This document shows positions 43,507-53,121 of a DNA stretch of 64,000 nucleotides, in pieces. The translations under genes were made by a program, and so were the position numbers. The notes beneath the pieces were generated by a model. That model was not told the origin of the DNA, did no database searches, and was given only the letters and a program-made list of their open reading frames with translations. This stretch comes from Streptococcaceae bacterium AM104-57 (GTDB lineage: Bacteria > Bacillota > Bacilli > Lactobacillales > Streptococcaceae): assembly GCA_027659245.1 (NCBI GenBank), contig JAQDPW010000001.1, positions 136,060-200,059 on the forward strand, read 5' to 3'. How positions within the stretch are numbered: position 1 is the stretch's first letter; each line of letters begins with the position of its first letter.

Positions 43507-44886
43507 ATGTTATTAAAATCAATTGTTGAAAAAATAAATACCATTCTAGGACGTTTATCACCCGCTCGGAGAATCTTTTTAAGTTTTGCTTTGGTTATTT
43601 TCGCAGGCTCTCTCCTTTTGAGTCTGCCATTGGTGCAAGCAACAAGCTCCCAAGCGACCTATTTTGATCATCTCTTTACAGCTGTATCCATGGTCTGTGT
43701 GACAGGACTCTTTACCTTACCTGTCGCTTCTACCTACAATATCTGGGGGCAGCTAATTTGTATGGTCTTGATTCAGATTGGTGGTTTGGGGCTCATGACC
43801 TTTATAGGGGTCTTCTATATTCAAAGCAAGCAAAAGCTAAGTCTTCGAGGTCGTGAAACGATTCTGGAGAGCTTTAGCTTCGAAGAAACCCAGTCTCTGA
43901 AGGATTTTCTACGTTCCATCTTCGTGACGACTTTTCTAGTAGAAGGATTCGGAGCCTTTCTGCTAAGTTTTCGTTTTGTCCCCGAGTTTGGTTGGGGACG
44001 GGGAATTTTTACTTCCATTTTCGTAGCTATTTCAGCTTTCTGTAATGCTGGATTTGATAATTTTGGTAGCACGAGTTTGCTAGCCTTTCAGACAGACCCA
44101 TTGATTAATCTAGTGATAGCAGGCTTGATTATTACGGGTGGTCTAGGTTTCATGGTTTGGTTCGACTTGGCTACCCAATTAGGAAAGAAGAAAAAGCGTC
44201 GTCTTCGTTTCCATACTAAGCTAGTCCTCTTCTTAACAGCGGGGATTTTATTTGCTGGAACAGTTTCAACCCTCTTGATAGAGTGGAACAATTCGGGAAC
44301 GATTGGCAATCTCAGCTTCCCAGATAAATTGCTGGTTAGTTTCTTCCAAACTGTCAGCATGAGAACAGCCGGTTTTGCTTCTATTGATTACACTCAAGCT
44401 AGACCTGTTACTTTGATGATTTATATCTTACAAATGTTTCTCGGTGGAGCACCTGGCGGTACAGCAGGGGGACTAAAAATCACAACCTTCTTGGTCTTGT
44501 TGGTATTCGCACGCAGTGAACTTTTAGGGTTACCTCATGCAAATGTGGCTAGAAGAACGATTGAACCTCGGACAGTTCAAAAATCTTTCAGTGTGTTCAT
44601 TGTTTTCTTATTGACTTTTCTGGTTGGCTTGATTTTACTAGGAATAACAGCAGAAGGGAATCCGAAATTTATCTACCTGATGTTTGAAACTATTTCAGCG
44701 CTTGCCACGGTTGGAGTAACTGCTAATTTGACACCAGAGTTAGGTAAGCTAGCGCTTAGTGTCATTATGCTACTGATGTTTATTGGGCGAATCGGACCTC
44801 TGACGCTATTAGTTAGTTTGGCTGAGTATCAACCAGATAAGAAAGATATGATCCACTATATGAAAGCAGATATTACCATAGGATAA
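43507..44886 (+). CDS. trkH: Potassium uptake protein TrkH/KtrB family
   Basis: This membrane K+ channel subunit has four P-loop repeats: SMVCVTGLF, FCNAGFDNFG, SMRTAGFASID and ALATVGVTANLTP. About 459 aa from ATG 43507 (MLLKSIVEKINTILGRLSPARR). An in-frame GTG at 43471 that overlaps the previous stop would add 12 residues; neither start has a good ribosome-binding site. It works with the TrkA-type regulator encoded next. Confidence 0.92.
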   Translation: MLLKSIVEKINTILGRLSPARRIFLSFALVIFAGSLLLSLPLVQATSSQATYFDHLFTAVSMVCVTGLFTLPVASTYNIWGQLICMVLIQIGGLGLMTFIGVFYIQSKQKLSLRGRETILESFSFEETQSLKDFLRSIFVTTFLVEGFGAFLLSFRFVPEFGWGRGIFTSIFVAISAFCNAGFDNFGSTSLLAFQTDPLINLVIAGLIITGGLGFMVWFDLATQLGKKKKRRLRFHTKLVLFLTAGILFAGTVSTLLIEWNNSGTIGNLSFPDKLLVSFFQTVSMRTAGFASIDYTQARPVTLMIYILQMFLGGAPGGTAGGLKITTFLVLLVFARSELLGLPHANVARRTIEPRTVQKSFSVFIVFLLTFLVGLILLGITAEGNPKFIYLMFETISALATVGVTANLTPELGKLALSVIMLLMFIGRIGPLTLLVSLAEYQPDKKDMIHYMKADITIG

Positions 44887-44899
44887 GAAAGGATAAACT

Positions 44900-45565
44900 A
44901 TGTCAGATCGGACAATCGGAATTTTAGGCTTGGGTATTTTTGGGAGTAGTGTTCTGGCTGCTCTCGCCAAGCATGATATAAATATTATCGCTATTGACAA
45001 CCATGAGGAACGAATCAATCAATTTGAACCAGTCTTGGTGCGTGGTGTTGTTGGAGATATCACAGATGAGGAACTCTTGCTATCAGCTGGAATTGATACC
45101 TGCGATACCGTAGTCGTCGCAACTGGTGAAAATCTAGAGTCTAGTGTTCTTGCAGTCATGCATTGCAAGAGTCTAGGGGTACCGACTGTTATTGCTAAGG
45201 TTAAAAGCCATACAGCAAAAAAAGTCCTTGAAAAAATCGGTGCAGACTCAGTCATTTCACCAGAGTTTGAGATGGGTCGTTCGTTGGCACAGACGATTCT
45301 CTTTAATAACAGTGTAGATGTCTTTCAGTTGGACAAGAATGTCTCGATTGTCGAGATGAAAATTCCACAGTCCTGGGCAGGGCAGAGTCTTAGTCAACTA
45401 GACCTTCGAGGACGATACAATCTCAATATCCTTGGTTTTCGTAACTACGAAAATGCTCCCTTAGATGTACAGTTTGGACCAAATGATTTATTAAAACCGG
45501 ATACCTATATCATGGCGGTGATTAATAACCAATATTTGGATACCCTAGCAAGCTTTAGTGAGTAG
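44900..45565 (+). CDS. trkA: Potassium uptake regulatory protein TrkA/KtrA (RCK)
   Basis: This 221-aa protein has RCK_N Rossmann fold (IGILGLGIFGSSVLAALAKHDINIIAIDNHEERI) and RCK_C domain (residues about 140-215). It binds nucleotide or cyclic di-AMP in relatives and gates the TrkH channel. 13 bp after trkH, with AGAAAGGA upstream. Confidence 0.93.
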   Translation: MSDRTIGILGLGIFGSSVLAALAKHDINIIAIDNHEERINQFEPVLVRGVVGDITDEELLLSAGIDTCDTVVVATGENLESSVLAVMHCKSLGVPTVIAKVKSHTAKKVLEKIGADSVISPEFEMGRSLAQTILFNNSVDVFQLDKNVSIVEMKIPQSWAGQSLSQLDLRGRYNLNILGFRNYENAPLDVQFGPNDLLKPDTYIMAVINNQYLDTLASFSE

Positions 45566-45722
45566 AAGAGGAATGACTATTCTTTTTTTCAACGACTATT
45601 GAGTCAATATAAGTATTTTATAAGAGGGACTTAAGAAAAATTTTAACTTTTTCTTAATCCTTTTTAATTTTAGGAGATTATACTAGAGTCATCAAATAAA
45701 GAAAAACTCTAAGGAGAATCCT

Positions 45723-47093
45723 ATGAAATTCAATCCAAATCAAAGATATACTCGTTGGTCTATTCGCCGTCTTAGTGTCGGTGTTGCCTCAGTTGTTGTG
45801 GCTAGTGGCTTCTTTGTCCTAGTTGGGCAACCAAGTTCTGTACGTGCCGATGTAGTCAATCCGACCCCTGCTCAAGTCGTACCAGACGCTGCTTCGGTGA
45901 GTGAAAAGAGCGACTTGCCAGCAGAACTTCTCAAAGAAGCAGTCGATACAGCTCTTCCTTCAGACCAGGCAGACTCAGCACCTAAAGCAAGCTTGGATAC
46001 TACAAGCTCTCCAGAAAAAGCGGATGTGGCTACTAAAGACCAAGTGGTAGCACCCAAAGAAGAAGTACAAGCAAAACCAGAATCTAAGAAAGAAACAGAA
46101 GATGCGGTTAAACCTGTGACAAATCCTGCGCCTGCAGTTTCTGGACAAGACCGTGAAGCAAATGAAGCTCAACCAGCAACTACCCCAGCTGAAGTTCAAA
46201 AAGGTGTAGCTGACAACACTAAAGATACAGTGGATGTTCCGGCTAGCTACCTTGATAAAGCTAACTTCCCTGGCCCATTCACAGCTGGCGTCAACCAAGT
46301 TATTCCATATGAATTCTTCGCAGGTGACGGCATGTTGACTCGCCTTATCTTGAAAGCATCCGACAAGGCTCCTTGGTCAGACAACGGTTCAGCTAAAAAT
46401 GCCGCACTTCCACCAGTAGAGAAATTGGGCAAAGGCCTCTACTTCTATGAAGTGGATTTGGCAGGTACCCAAGGTAAATCGGATAAAGACCTTCTAGACT
46501 TGTTAAAACAAAACGGTACTCAAAGCTATAAAGCTACTATTAAAGGGTATGGTGCGAAAGATGGCAAAGCAGATTTGACAAATCTCGTAGCGACAAAAGA
46601 TTTGACAGTAAACTTGCATGGACATCAGTCTCTTACTCCGATGCAATCAGATTTCGTCCCATCTTCTAACGGTTCAGCTATGCCGACTCCAATGATGAAT
46701 AGTCATCAAGATGCGTCTAAGATGAACGCTCAAATGCCTAGTGCCAATCAAGATGAGATGAAATCTAAAATGCCAGCTGCTAGTCAGGATAAGATGATGC
46801 CTAACAAAGAGCAGGACAAAACTATGAATGCTAGCCAGCCAATGGCAACACCAAGCATGAAACAAGATCAAGCTCCAGCAATCTCAAGCAAAATGTCTGA
46901 TGAAGGCAAGGTAGCATCTAATAACAAGGTATCAAGTCCGATGATGGCTGATCAAATGAAAGACCAAAAAGACATGCTTCCATATACTGGTGAAGCCCAA
47001 ACATCAAGGGCTACTATTGGATTCTTTGGACTCGCCTTGGCAGGACTATTAGGTGGTCTCGGTTTGAAAGCTAAAAAAGAGGAAAATGACTAG
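45723..47093 (+). CDS. pavB: PavB-like SSURE surface adhesin, LPXTG-anchored, single repeat
   Basis: YSIRK-type signal (RYTRWSIRRLSVGVASVVVA) is followed by a Pro/Ala/Glu-rich linker (residues about 45-170), one SSURE domain (about 175-305, from VPASYLDKANFPGPFTAGVN to NVHLHG-like end) and a Met/Gln/Ser-rich stretch (about 310-420). Sortase signal LPYTG, membrane segment and KAKKEEND end the protein. In pneumococcus PavB has several SSURE units that bind fibronectin and plasminogen; here there is one. The gene directly precedes the TCS08-like system, as in pneumococcus. 456 aa. Confidence 0.85.
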   Translation: MKFNPNQRYTRWSIRRLSVGVASVVVASGFFVLVGQPSSVRADVVNPTPAQVVPDAASVSEKSDLPAELLKEAVDTALPSDQADSAPKASLDTTSSPEKADVATKDQVVAPKEEVQAKPESKKETEDAVKPVTNPAPAVSGQDREANEAQPATTPAEVQKGVADNTKDTVDVPASYLDKANFPGPFTAGVNQVIPYEFFAGDGMLTRLILKASDKAPWSDNGSAKNAALPPVEKLGKGLYFYEVDLAGTQGKSDKDLLDLLKQNGTQSYKATIKGYGAKDGKADLTNLVATKDLTVNLHGHQSLTPMQSDFVPSSNGSAMPTPMMNSHQDASKMNAQMPSANQDEMKSKMPAASQDKMMPNKEQDKTMNASQPMATPSMKQDQAPAISSKMSDEGKVASNNKVSSPMMADQMKDQKDMLPYTGEAQTSRATIGFFGLALAGLLGGLGLKAKKEEND

Positions 47094-47216
47094 TCTAGCT
47101 AAAGACTTTCTATCTAGGATTTGAAAAATCCAGATATCGATTAGAATGTTCGTAAAGAGATTAAAATAGTGTTATACTATTGTGGTATAGCACTGTTTTT
47201 TTCAAAGGAGAGACAG

Positions 47217-47915
47217 ATGGGAAAGACCATTTTACTCATTGACGACGAGGTAGAAATCACAGATATTCATCAACGTTATCTGGTTCAGTCAGGATATCAG
47301 GTTTTGGTGGCTCATGATGGAGTAGAGGCCTTAGAAATTTTCAAGCGAAAATCGATTGATTTGATTATTACAGATGTCATGATGCCTCGGATGGATGGTT
47401 ATGATTTGATTAGCGAAGTCCAGTATCAATCTCCGGATCAGCCTTTTCTCTTTATCACGGCTAAGACCAGTGAGCAGGACAAGATTTACGGCCTGAGCTT
47501 GGGGGCAGACGACTTTATTGCCAAGCCCTTTAGCCCTCGTGAGCTGGTTTTGCGTGTCCACAATATCTTGCGTCGCCTTCATCGTGGAGGTGAGACAGAA
47601 GTCGTCAGTCTCGGGGATTTACGGATGAATCACGGTAGTCATGAGGTCCAAGTCGGAGATGTGGCGCTTGATTTGACCGTCAAATCCTTCGAACTTCTAT
47701 GGCTTTTAGCCAGCAATCCAGAGCGCGTTTTCTCCAAGACAGACCTCTATGAAAAGGTCTGGCAAGAAGACTATGTGGATGATACCAATACCTTGAATGT
47801 TCATATCCATGCTCTTCGACAGGAGTTGGCTAAACATGCTAGTGCAGAAACACCGACCATCAAAACCGTCTGGGGCTTGGGCTACAAAATTGAGAAAGCA
47901 CGAGGTAGTCAATGA
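47217..47915 (+). CDS. Response regulator, OmpR/PhoB family (TCS08-like)
   Basis: This 232-aa protein has a receiver (LLIDDEVEITD, phospho-Asp in LIITDVMMPRMDG, ITAKTSE, AKPFSPRELVLRV) and winged-helix output domain (YEKVWQEDYVDDTNTLNVHIHALRQEL, TVWGLGYKIE). Start ATG 47217 after AAAGGAGAG. Position between a pavB-like gene and rpsD matches pneumococcal RR08, which, as I recall, controls pavB. Overlaps the kinase by 4 bp. Confidence 0.93.
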   Translation: MGKTILLIDDEVEITDIHQRYLVQSGYQVLVAHDGVEALEIFKRKSIDLIITDVMMPRMDGYDLISEVQYQSPDQPFLFITAKTSEQDKIYGLSLGADDFIAKPFSPRELVLRVHNILRRLHRGGETEVVSLGDLRMNHGSHEVQVGDVALDLTVKSFELLWLLASNPERVFSKTDLYEKVWQEDYVDDTNTLNVHIHALRQELAKHASAETPTIKTVWGLGYKIEKARGSQ

Positions 47916-48964
47916 AATTAAAAAGTTATATTTTAGTGGGGTATGTCATTTCAACACTCCTAACGATTATCGTGGTTTTTTGGGCCATCCAGCGCATGCT
48001 AATTGAAGAAAGAGAAATTTATTTCCTAGTGGGTATGACTCTCGTGGCTAGTTTTATCGGTGCTGGGATTAGTCTCTTTCTCCTATCGCCTGTCTTTACT
48101 TCATTGGGCAAACTCAAGGAACATGCCAAGCGGGTAGCGGACAAGGACTTTCCATCAAATCTGGAGGTTCAAGGACCTGTAGAATTTCAGCAATTAGGCC
48201 AAGCTTTCAATGAAATGTCCCATGATTTGCAGGCCACCTTTGATTCCTTGGAAGAAAGCGAACGAGAAAAGGGCTTGATGATTGCTCAACTTTCGCATGA
48301 TATCAAGACCCCCATCACTTCGATCCAAGCGACGGTAGAAGGGATTTTGGATGGGGTTATCAAGGAAGGAGAACAGGACCATTATCTAGCAACCATTGGA
48401 CGCCAGACTGAAAGGCTCAATAAACTGGTTGAGGAGTTGAATTTTTTGACTCTAAATACAGCTAGAAATCAGGTGGAAACGACCAGCAAGGACAGCATTT
48501 TTCTGGACCAGCTCTTGATTGAGTGCATGAGTGAATTTCAGTTCTTGATTGAGCAGGAAGAGCGAGATGTTCATTTACAGGTAATCCCAGAGTCTGCCCG
48601 GATTGAGGGAGATTATGCCAAACTTTCTCGTATCTTGGTGAATCTGGTCAATAACGCTTTTAAATACTCAGCTCCAGGAACCAAGCTGGAAGTGGTGGCT
48701 AAGCTGGAGAAGAACCAGCTTTCAATCAGTGTGACCGATGAGGGACAGGGAATTGCTCCAGAGGATTTAGAGAATATTTTCAAACGCCTTTATCGTGTAG
48801 AAACTTCGCGTAATATGAAAACAGGTGGTTACGGCTTAGGGCTTGCGATTGCGCGTGAATTGGCCCATCAATTGGGTGGAGAAATCACAGTTACCAGCCA
48901 GTACGGTCTAGGAAGCACCTTTACCCTCCTTCTCAATCTCTCTGGCAGTGAAAATAAAGCTTAA
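47912..48964 (+). CDS. Sensor histidine kinase (TCS08-like)
   Basis: This 350-aa protein has two membrane helices with almost no extracellular loop (residues 7-27 and 37-57), so an intramembrane-sensing type. A HAMP-like segment, H-box AQLSHDIKTPITSIQATVEG, N-box LVNLVNNAFKYS, G1 VTDEGQGIAPEDLENIF and G2 TGGYGLGLAIAREL follow. It partners the preceding response regulator. Confidence 0.94.
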   Translation: MKLKSYILVGYVISTLLTIIVVFWAIQRMLIEEREIYFLVGMTLVASFIGAGISLFLLSPVFTSLGKLKEHAKRVADKDFPSNLEVQGPVEFQQLGQAFNEMSHDLQATFDSLEESEREKGLMIAQLSHDIKTPITSIQATVEGILDGVIKEGEQDHYLATIGRQTERLNKLVEELNFLTLNTARNQVETTSKDSIFLDQLLIECMSEFQFLIEQEERDVHLQVIPESARIEGDYAKLSRILVNLVNNAFKYSAPGTKLEVVAKLEKNQLSISVTDEGQGIAPEDLENIFKRLYRVETSRNMKTGGYGLGLAIARELAHQLGGEITVTSQYGLGSTFTLLLNLSGSENKA

Positions 48965-48970
48965 AACCCC

Positions 48971-49158
48971 TTTACAAATCTAGCCATTCATGGTAGAATG
49001 GATTTTGTGCGAAATATCAGCAGGAAAGCATGAAGCTCGTCAACAGGTGTCTTATGATAAGTAACCTTGGCTGTTTAGGCGAAGGGCATCTGCACGAATC
49101 AGGGCTTTCTAAGTGACTATTTCCACCGAAATATTATTTATATCAGGAGGACATTCAC
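48971..49158 (+). promoter_or_regulatory. rpsD promoter and structured leader (candidate S4 autoregulatory RNA)
   Basis: -35 TTTACA (48971) and -10 TAGAAT (48994), 17-bp spacer. The ~150-nt leader can pair at its ends: GATT (49001-49004) and GTGC (49007-49010) with GCAC (49092-49095) and AATC (49097-49100). GAAAGC near 49022 can pair with GCTTTC near 49104. The ribosome-binding site AGGAGG is at 49145. Many Firmicutes rpsD genes carry such an S4-binding leader. Confidence 0.55.
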
Positions 49159-49770
49159 ATGTCACGTTATACAGGACCATCTTGGAAACAAGCTCGTCGC
49201 CTTGGCCTTTCACTTACAGGTACAGGTAAAGAATTGGCACGTCGTAACTACGTACCAGGACAACACGGACCAAACAACCGTTCTAAATTGTCAGAATACG
49301 GTTTGCAATTGGCTGAAAAACAAAAACTTCGTTTCACTTACGGTGTAGGTGAAAAACAATTCCGTAACTTGTTCGTACAAGCTACAAAAATCAAAGGCGG
49401 AATCCTAGGTTTCAACTTCATGCTTCTTTTGGAACGCCGTTTGGATAACGTTGTTTACCGTCTTGGTCTTGCGACTACTCGTCGTCAAGCTCGTCAATTC
49501 GTAAACCACGGTCACATCCTTGTTGACGGAAAACGCGTTGATATCCCATCATACCGCGTAACTCCAGGTCAAGTGATCTCAGTTCGTGAAAAATCATTGA
49601 AAGTTCCAGCAATCCTTGAAGCAGTAGAAGCTACTCTTGGACGTCCAGCATTCGTATCATTCGACGCTGAAAAATTGGAAGGTTCATTGACTCGTTTACC
49701 AGAACGCGATGAAATCAACCCAGAAATCAACGAAGCACTTGTCGTTGAATTCTACAACAAAATGCTTTAA
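49159..49770 (+). CDS. rpsD: 30S ribosomal protein S4
   Basis: This 203-aa protein has the S4 signature [44 protein letters not shown]. It is a primary rRNA-binding protein that starts 30S assembly. Its last five codons, stop and terminator are inside the attachment repeat of the satellite, so insertion leaves the gene intact. Confidence 0.98.
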   Translation: MSRYTGPSWKQARRLGLSLTGTGKELARRNYVPGQHGPNNRSKLSEYGLQLAEKQKLRFTYGVGEKQFRNLFVQATKIKGGILGFNFMLLLERRLDNVVYRLGLATTRRQARQFVNHGHILVDGKRVDIPSYRVTPGQVISVREKSLKVPAILEAVEATLGRPAFVSFDAEKLEGSLTRLPERDEINPEINEALVVEFYNKML

Positions 49771-49824
49771 TTTTAAGAAATATCTTACAGAAAGCCTACA
49801 ACAGTGGGCTTTTTGCTTTGTCTT
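49753..49824 (+). repeat. attL: 72-bp direct repeat at rpsD 3' end
   Basis: The segment from TACAACAAAATGC to TTTTTGCTTTGTCTT recurs at 63134-63205 with three single-base differences (49761, 49789, 49802). It covers the last rpsD codons, the stop and the terminator hairpin AAAGCC/GGGCTTTTT, as expected for a site-specific integrase target. Confidence 0.9.
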
Positions 49825-50904
49825 AAAACGTTGATTTCTGGGTTTGTCATCATTTTTGTCATCACTCATAACGAACTAACAGCTTTCTCATAAAATGAGA
49901 CGGCTGTTTTTGCTTTTTCTTTGGAGAGATGACTGTAAGTGTCCATGGTCATAGCCAATGTGGAATGACCTAAACGGTGCTGAAGTTCTTTGTAGGGGAT
50001 TCCAGAGTTAAGCAATAAACTAGCGTGTGTGTGCCTAAAGCCGTGAAATCCAATATTAGGTACACCAGCATGTTTGAAACGTGTATTTAAACGAGTTGCT
50101 AGTGTTTTATTGTTTGGGTATTTATGTATAAAATCTGAGAAGACAATAGTTTCAGTTCGACCAAGTTTCCATGCTTCTTGCACTTGTCTACGTTTGTACT
50201 GTTTCAACATACTAACAGTAGCTTGATCTATATCTATATCCCTTAGACTTGATTTTGATTTTGGACTATTGGTTTCTTGTTTATAGTTTAAAGTCTTTGT
50301 GATATGCACAACTGCATTATCTAGGTCAATATCAGACCAGGAAAGGGCTAAAGCTTCATTGATACGACAACCAGTAGCAAGTAAGAATTTATAAAGTGTA
50401 TTCTCGTAGTAATAACGAAACTTATTCAAGTTTAAACTATCTAGATAATCAAGAAATTTTTTTAATTCTTGGTTATCAAAATGCTTTATTTTTTCTCGCT
50501 TTGCTTTTTGTGTGTTGCGAGGTAATATTACCTCACGAGCAGGATTAAATGGTATGGCTTGCATAACTACACCATACTGTAAAATACGCTTATTTAAAGC
50601 GTGTAAGCTATCGTAGTATAGAAAAGCACCTTCTTTCCCTTTATTGGTTTTGTCAGCAAGTTTATTGACTATGTTTTGAATAAGTGGAGTAGTTAGTTTA
50701 TCCAACTTATAAGAGCCAAATAAAGGTAAGATATGGTTATCTAGCAGCCTTCTAACGTTTAATTGTGTGTTAGGTTTTACTGTATGCTTGTAGCTTTCCC
50801 ACCATAAGGATGCTAATTCCTTGTAGGTAGTAATATTTGAAGCCTGGAATTTAGTAGATCCATTTTGTAAAAAAGTAATTTCAGCTTCTTTTGTCTTTTG
50901 CTTA

Positions 50905-51992
50905 TACTAGACTAAAATCAAAAAACATCTTATAATAGTAGTTATGAAACTTACAAACGAAGAAATACAAAAAATAGAACAACTCCTAAGAGATTCATCG
51001 TACGCCAAATATCACAAACGTCTACAGATTATTTATTTTCGCTCGAAAGAAAAGAGTTATAAGGAAATCATGGATCTGCTGGATTGCAATAAAACAACTG
51101 TTTGGAGGAATTTGAAAAAATATAAGGAGTTTGGTTTAGAAGCTCTTCTTCAAGAGACCCGTGGTGGACGTCATCGAGAATATATGACTTACGAAGAGGA
51201 ACAAGCATTTCTAAAACGTCATATAGAAGCTGCTCAGGCTGGGGAATTTGTTACTGTCAATCAGTTATTTGAAGTCTATCAAAAAGAGATTGGTCGCCCT
51301 TCTACACGTGATGGTTTCTATTATCTCCTGAAACGCCATGGTTGGCGAACAGTCACTCCTCGACCTGAACATCCCAAGAAGGCAGACGCTCAAACAATTG
51401 AGACGTCTAAAAATAAAATCTACATTCGAGACCTTAAGTAAGCGCTTTAAAGAGGAGGGGACTTATAAGAAAGTACGATTGATGTACCAAGATGAAGCTG
51501 GTTTCGGGAGAATCAGTAAGATGAGTTCTTGTTGGGCTCCTCAAGGAATTCGACCTAGCATTCCTAGTCATTATATGCGAGAATATCACTATTGTTATGG
51601 GGCAGTAGATGCTCAGACAGGTGATTCCTTTTTCCTCATTGCTGGAGGATGCAATACTGAGTGGACGAATGAATTTCTACGGCAAGTCTCACAAGCTTAT
51701 CCAGACGACTATATTTTACTTGTCATGGATAATGCTATATGGCATAAATCAAGTACCTTAGAGATTCCAAGTAATATTGAGCTGACTTTTATCCCACCTT
51801 ATACACCAGAAATGAACCCTATTGAACAAGTCTGGAAAGAAATTCGAAAACGAGGTTTTAAAAATAAGGCTTTCCAAACATTGGAAGCCGTCATTGATAA
51901 GCTTCAAGAAGTTATTCAAGGACTGGAAAAAAGTATTTTAAAGTCCACTGTCAGCAGACAATGGACAAGGTTGCTTTTTGAAAATAATTGAG
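50905..51992 (+). mobile_element. IS630-family insertion sequence inside integrase
   Basis: Left end TACTAGACTAAAATCAAAAA and right end (reverse complement) CTCAATTATTTTCAAAAA are imperfect terminal repeats. TA dinucleotides flank both sides, as expected for the IS630/Tc1-mariner group. Related to the pneumococcal IS630-Spn1 type, but I cannot confirm identity, and its length (about 1.09 kb) may differ. Confidence 0.85.
50944..51991 (+). CDS. IS630-family transposase in two frames
   Basis: The first frame (50944-51441) encodes the helix-turn-helix part (LLDCNKTTVWRNLKKYKEFG). The second (from about 51415 to 51991, +1 relative) encodes the DDE catalytic part: MYQDEAGFGRI, LVMDNAIWHKS and PYTPEMNPIEQVWKEIRKRG. 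The frames meet at an A-rich run near 51410-51420, consistent with programmed frameshifting known in this family. If frameshifting works, a protein of about 345 aa is made. Confidence 0.85.
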
Positions 51993-52140
51993 TATTAACT
52001 TCTTTTTTTGTCCTTCCTGTTATGCTTGTCTTTACATCTTTTCCAGTGACTTTATCAACACCAAGATAGACATTAGCACGATATACTATTGAACCGTCTT
52101 TTTTGTGATTTGTTTTATTTGCATAGTATTCCTTTCCATC

Positions 52141-52170
52141 AGCAGGCAAGCAATTAGAAAAGGTTTTGAA
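52141..52170 (+). repeat. 30-bp perfect direct repeat, copy 1 (copy 2 at 54682-54711)
   Basis: AGCAGGCAAGCAATTAGAAA followed by AGGTTTTGAA occurs identically at 54682-54711. Copy 1 abuts the doubtful 5' end of the integrase frame, suggesting a recombination or deletion at that end. From 52171 to 52285 I see nothing. Confidence 0.85.
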
Positions 52171-52285
52171 TTTATACCATGCTAGGAGCTACGAGAACCC
52201 CTCTATTTTCGATTTTAAGAGGACTAACGGTAAAATGTACCAGGTAAGAAAATAAAGCGATTATGGGGCTTATAAAGGATATTAA

Positions 52286-52555
52286 TTAAATAATCTTCTC
52301 AAAAACCATTGTAGCCTGGATACGGTCACCACCACCCAGTCCTTTACTTCCACCATTGGCAGTAGTGATAGTATGTAGGCGATAACCTTTTGAAGCTTGT
52401 TTATTGATAACATCTTCTAATTCTGTAAGGTTTCCTGATCCAGTACCGAAAAACTTTTCTTTTAAAGTTACCTGAAGGACAGCATAGTGTAGCCCATTTA
52501 CTCCAGATGCGGTAGAAAAACTACCTTCTTGTTTTACAGTGTCAAAAAATCCCAT
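52286..52555 (-). CDS. DUF4177-like small protein
   Basis: This 89-aa protein has a beta-alpha-beta pattern (LHYAVLQVTLKEKF, LEDVINKQASKGYRLHTITTANGG, IQATMVFEKII) typical of DUF4177 proteins found near phage repressors. Role unknown. It lies 5 bp after the repressor gene, in the same operon on the minus strand. Confidence 0.75.
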   Translation of the reverse strand: MGFFDTVKQEGSFSTASGVNGLHYAVLQVTLKEKFFGTGSGNLTELEDVINKQASKGYRLHTITTANGGSKGLGGGDRIQATMVFEKII

Positions 52556-52560
52556 GGGTG

Positions 52561-53121
52561 TTACTCCTTTTCGTTGTCTCTCTCAGATAGTTTTTGAACT
52601 AAATCAAAAGCTATTTTTTTATCATAGTCATTTAAAGAAATATAGTTGATTAAAATATCTGCAAAATTTGTATTGTTCTCTTTATCAGCATTTATTAGTT
52701 CTTCAATTGTAAACATATACGATGGGATATGATTAAGCAATCCTTTTCCAAAATTGTTATACTTTACAGGATTATTTATATGTTCTTCAACGTTTTTGTA
52801 CGCTGAACTAAGTTCATTTATTTTTTCAATATCTATATCATTAAGTAATTTTTTAAATTCATTACTTTGGATTATTTTTAAAATATTTTGTTCATCTTCA
52901 TGTCCTAATAAGTGGCCAACGCTTACCCCAAAGTGGTTAGCGAGTAGCTGGGCTTTATCTGGTTTGATAGTATGTTTATTATTTTCCCAATTAGATATCA
53001 CCATTTTGGATATTGGTTTTTCGTTTTCTTTTAGTTCTTTATTTATTATTTGAGCTAATTCATCTTGAGTTATTCCCTCTTTGGTTCTTAGAATCTTTAG
53101 CCTATTTTTTATTGTTGACAT
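52561..53121 (-). CDS. CI-like repressor (XRE family)
   Basis: This 186-aa protein has an N-terminal helix-turn-helix (residues about 5-65: LKILRTKEGITQDELAQIINKEL, ISKMVISNWENNKHTIKPDKAQLLANHFGVSVGHLLG), followed by a helical C-terminal part with no peptidase motif. Likely keeps the satellite genes silent through operators at 53140-53245. Not a LexA-like self-cleaving repressor, so derepression probably depends on a helper-phage protein, as in PICIs. Confidence 0.88.
   Translation of the reverse strand: MSTIKNRLKILRTKEGITQDELAQIINKELKENEKPISKMVISNWENNKHTIKPDKAQLLANHFGVSVGHLLGHEDEQNILKIIQSNEFKKLLNDIDIEKINELSSAYKNVEEHINNPVKYNNFGKGLLNHIPSYMFTIEELINADKENNTNFADILINYISLNDYDKKIAFDLVQKLSERDNEKE

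Larger units (their letters stand above)
49866..52149 (-). pseudogene. int: Tyrosine-type integrase split by an IS630-family element
   Basis: The C-terminal piece (50904-49866) holds the core-binding and catalytic domains, including ATGCRINEALALSW (Arg), HGFRHTHASLLL (His-x-x-Arg), LGHSTLAMTMDTYSHLS (His/Tyr). The N-terminal piece (52149-51995) is the arm-binding domain (IVYRANVYLGVDKVTGKDVK). Removing 50905-51994 restores one frame of 398 codons across ...TKKEVN/KQKTKEAE..., so only the IS disrupted it. The N-terminal start is also doubtful: only a TTG at 52149, next to a 30-bp repeat shared with 54682. Confidence 0.88.

Noticed and set aside
52754-53053. 99-aa plus-strand frame opposite the CI-like repressor.
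   Set aside because: Ser/Phe-rich antisense shadow; no start signal.
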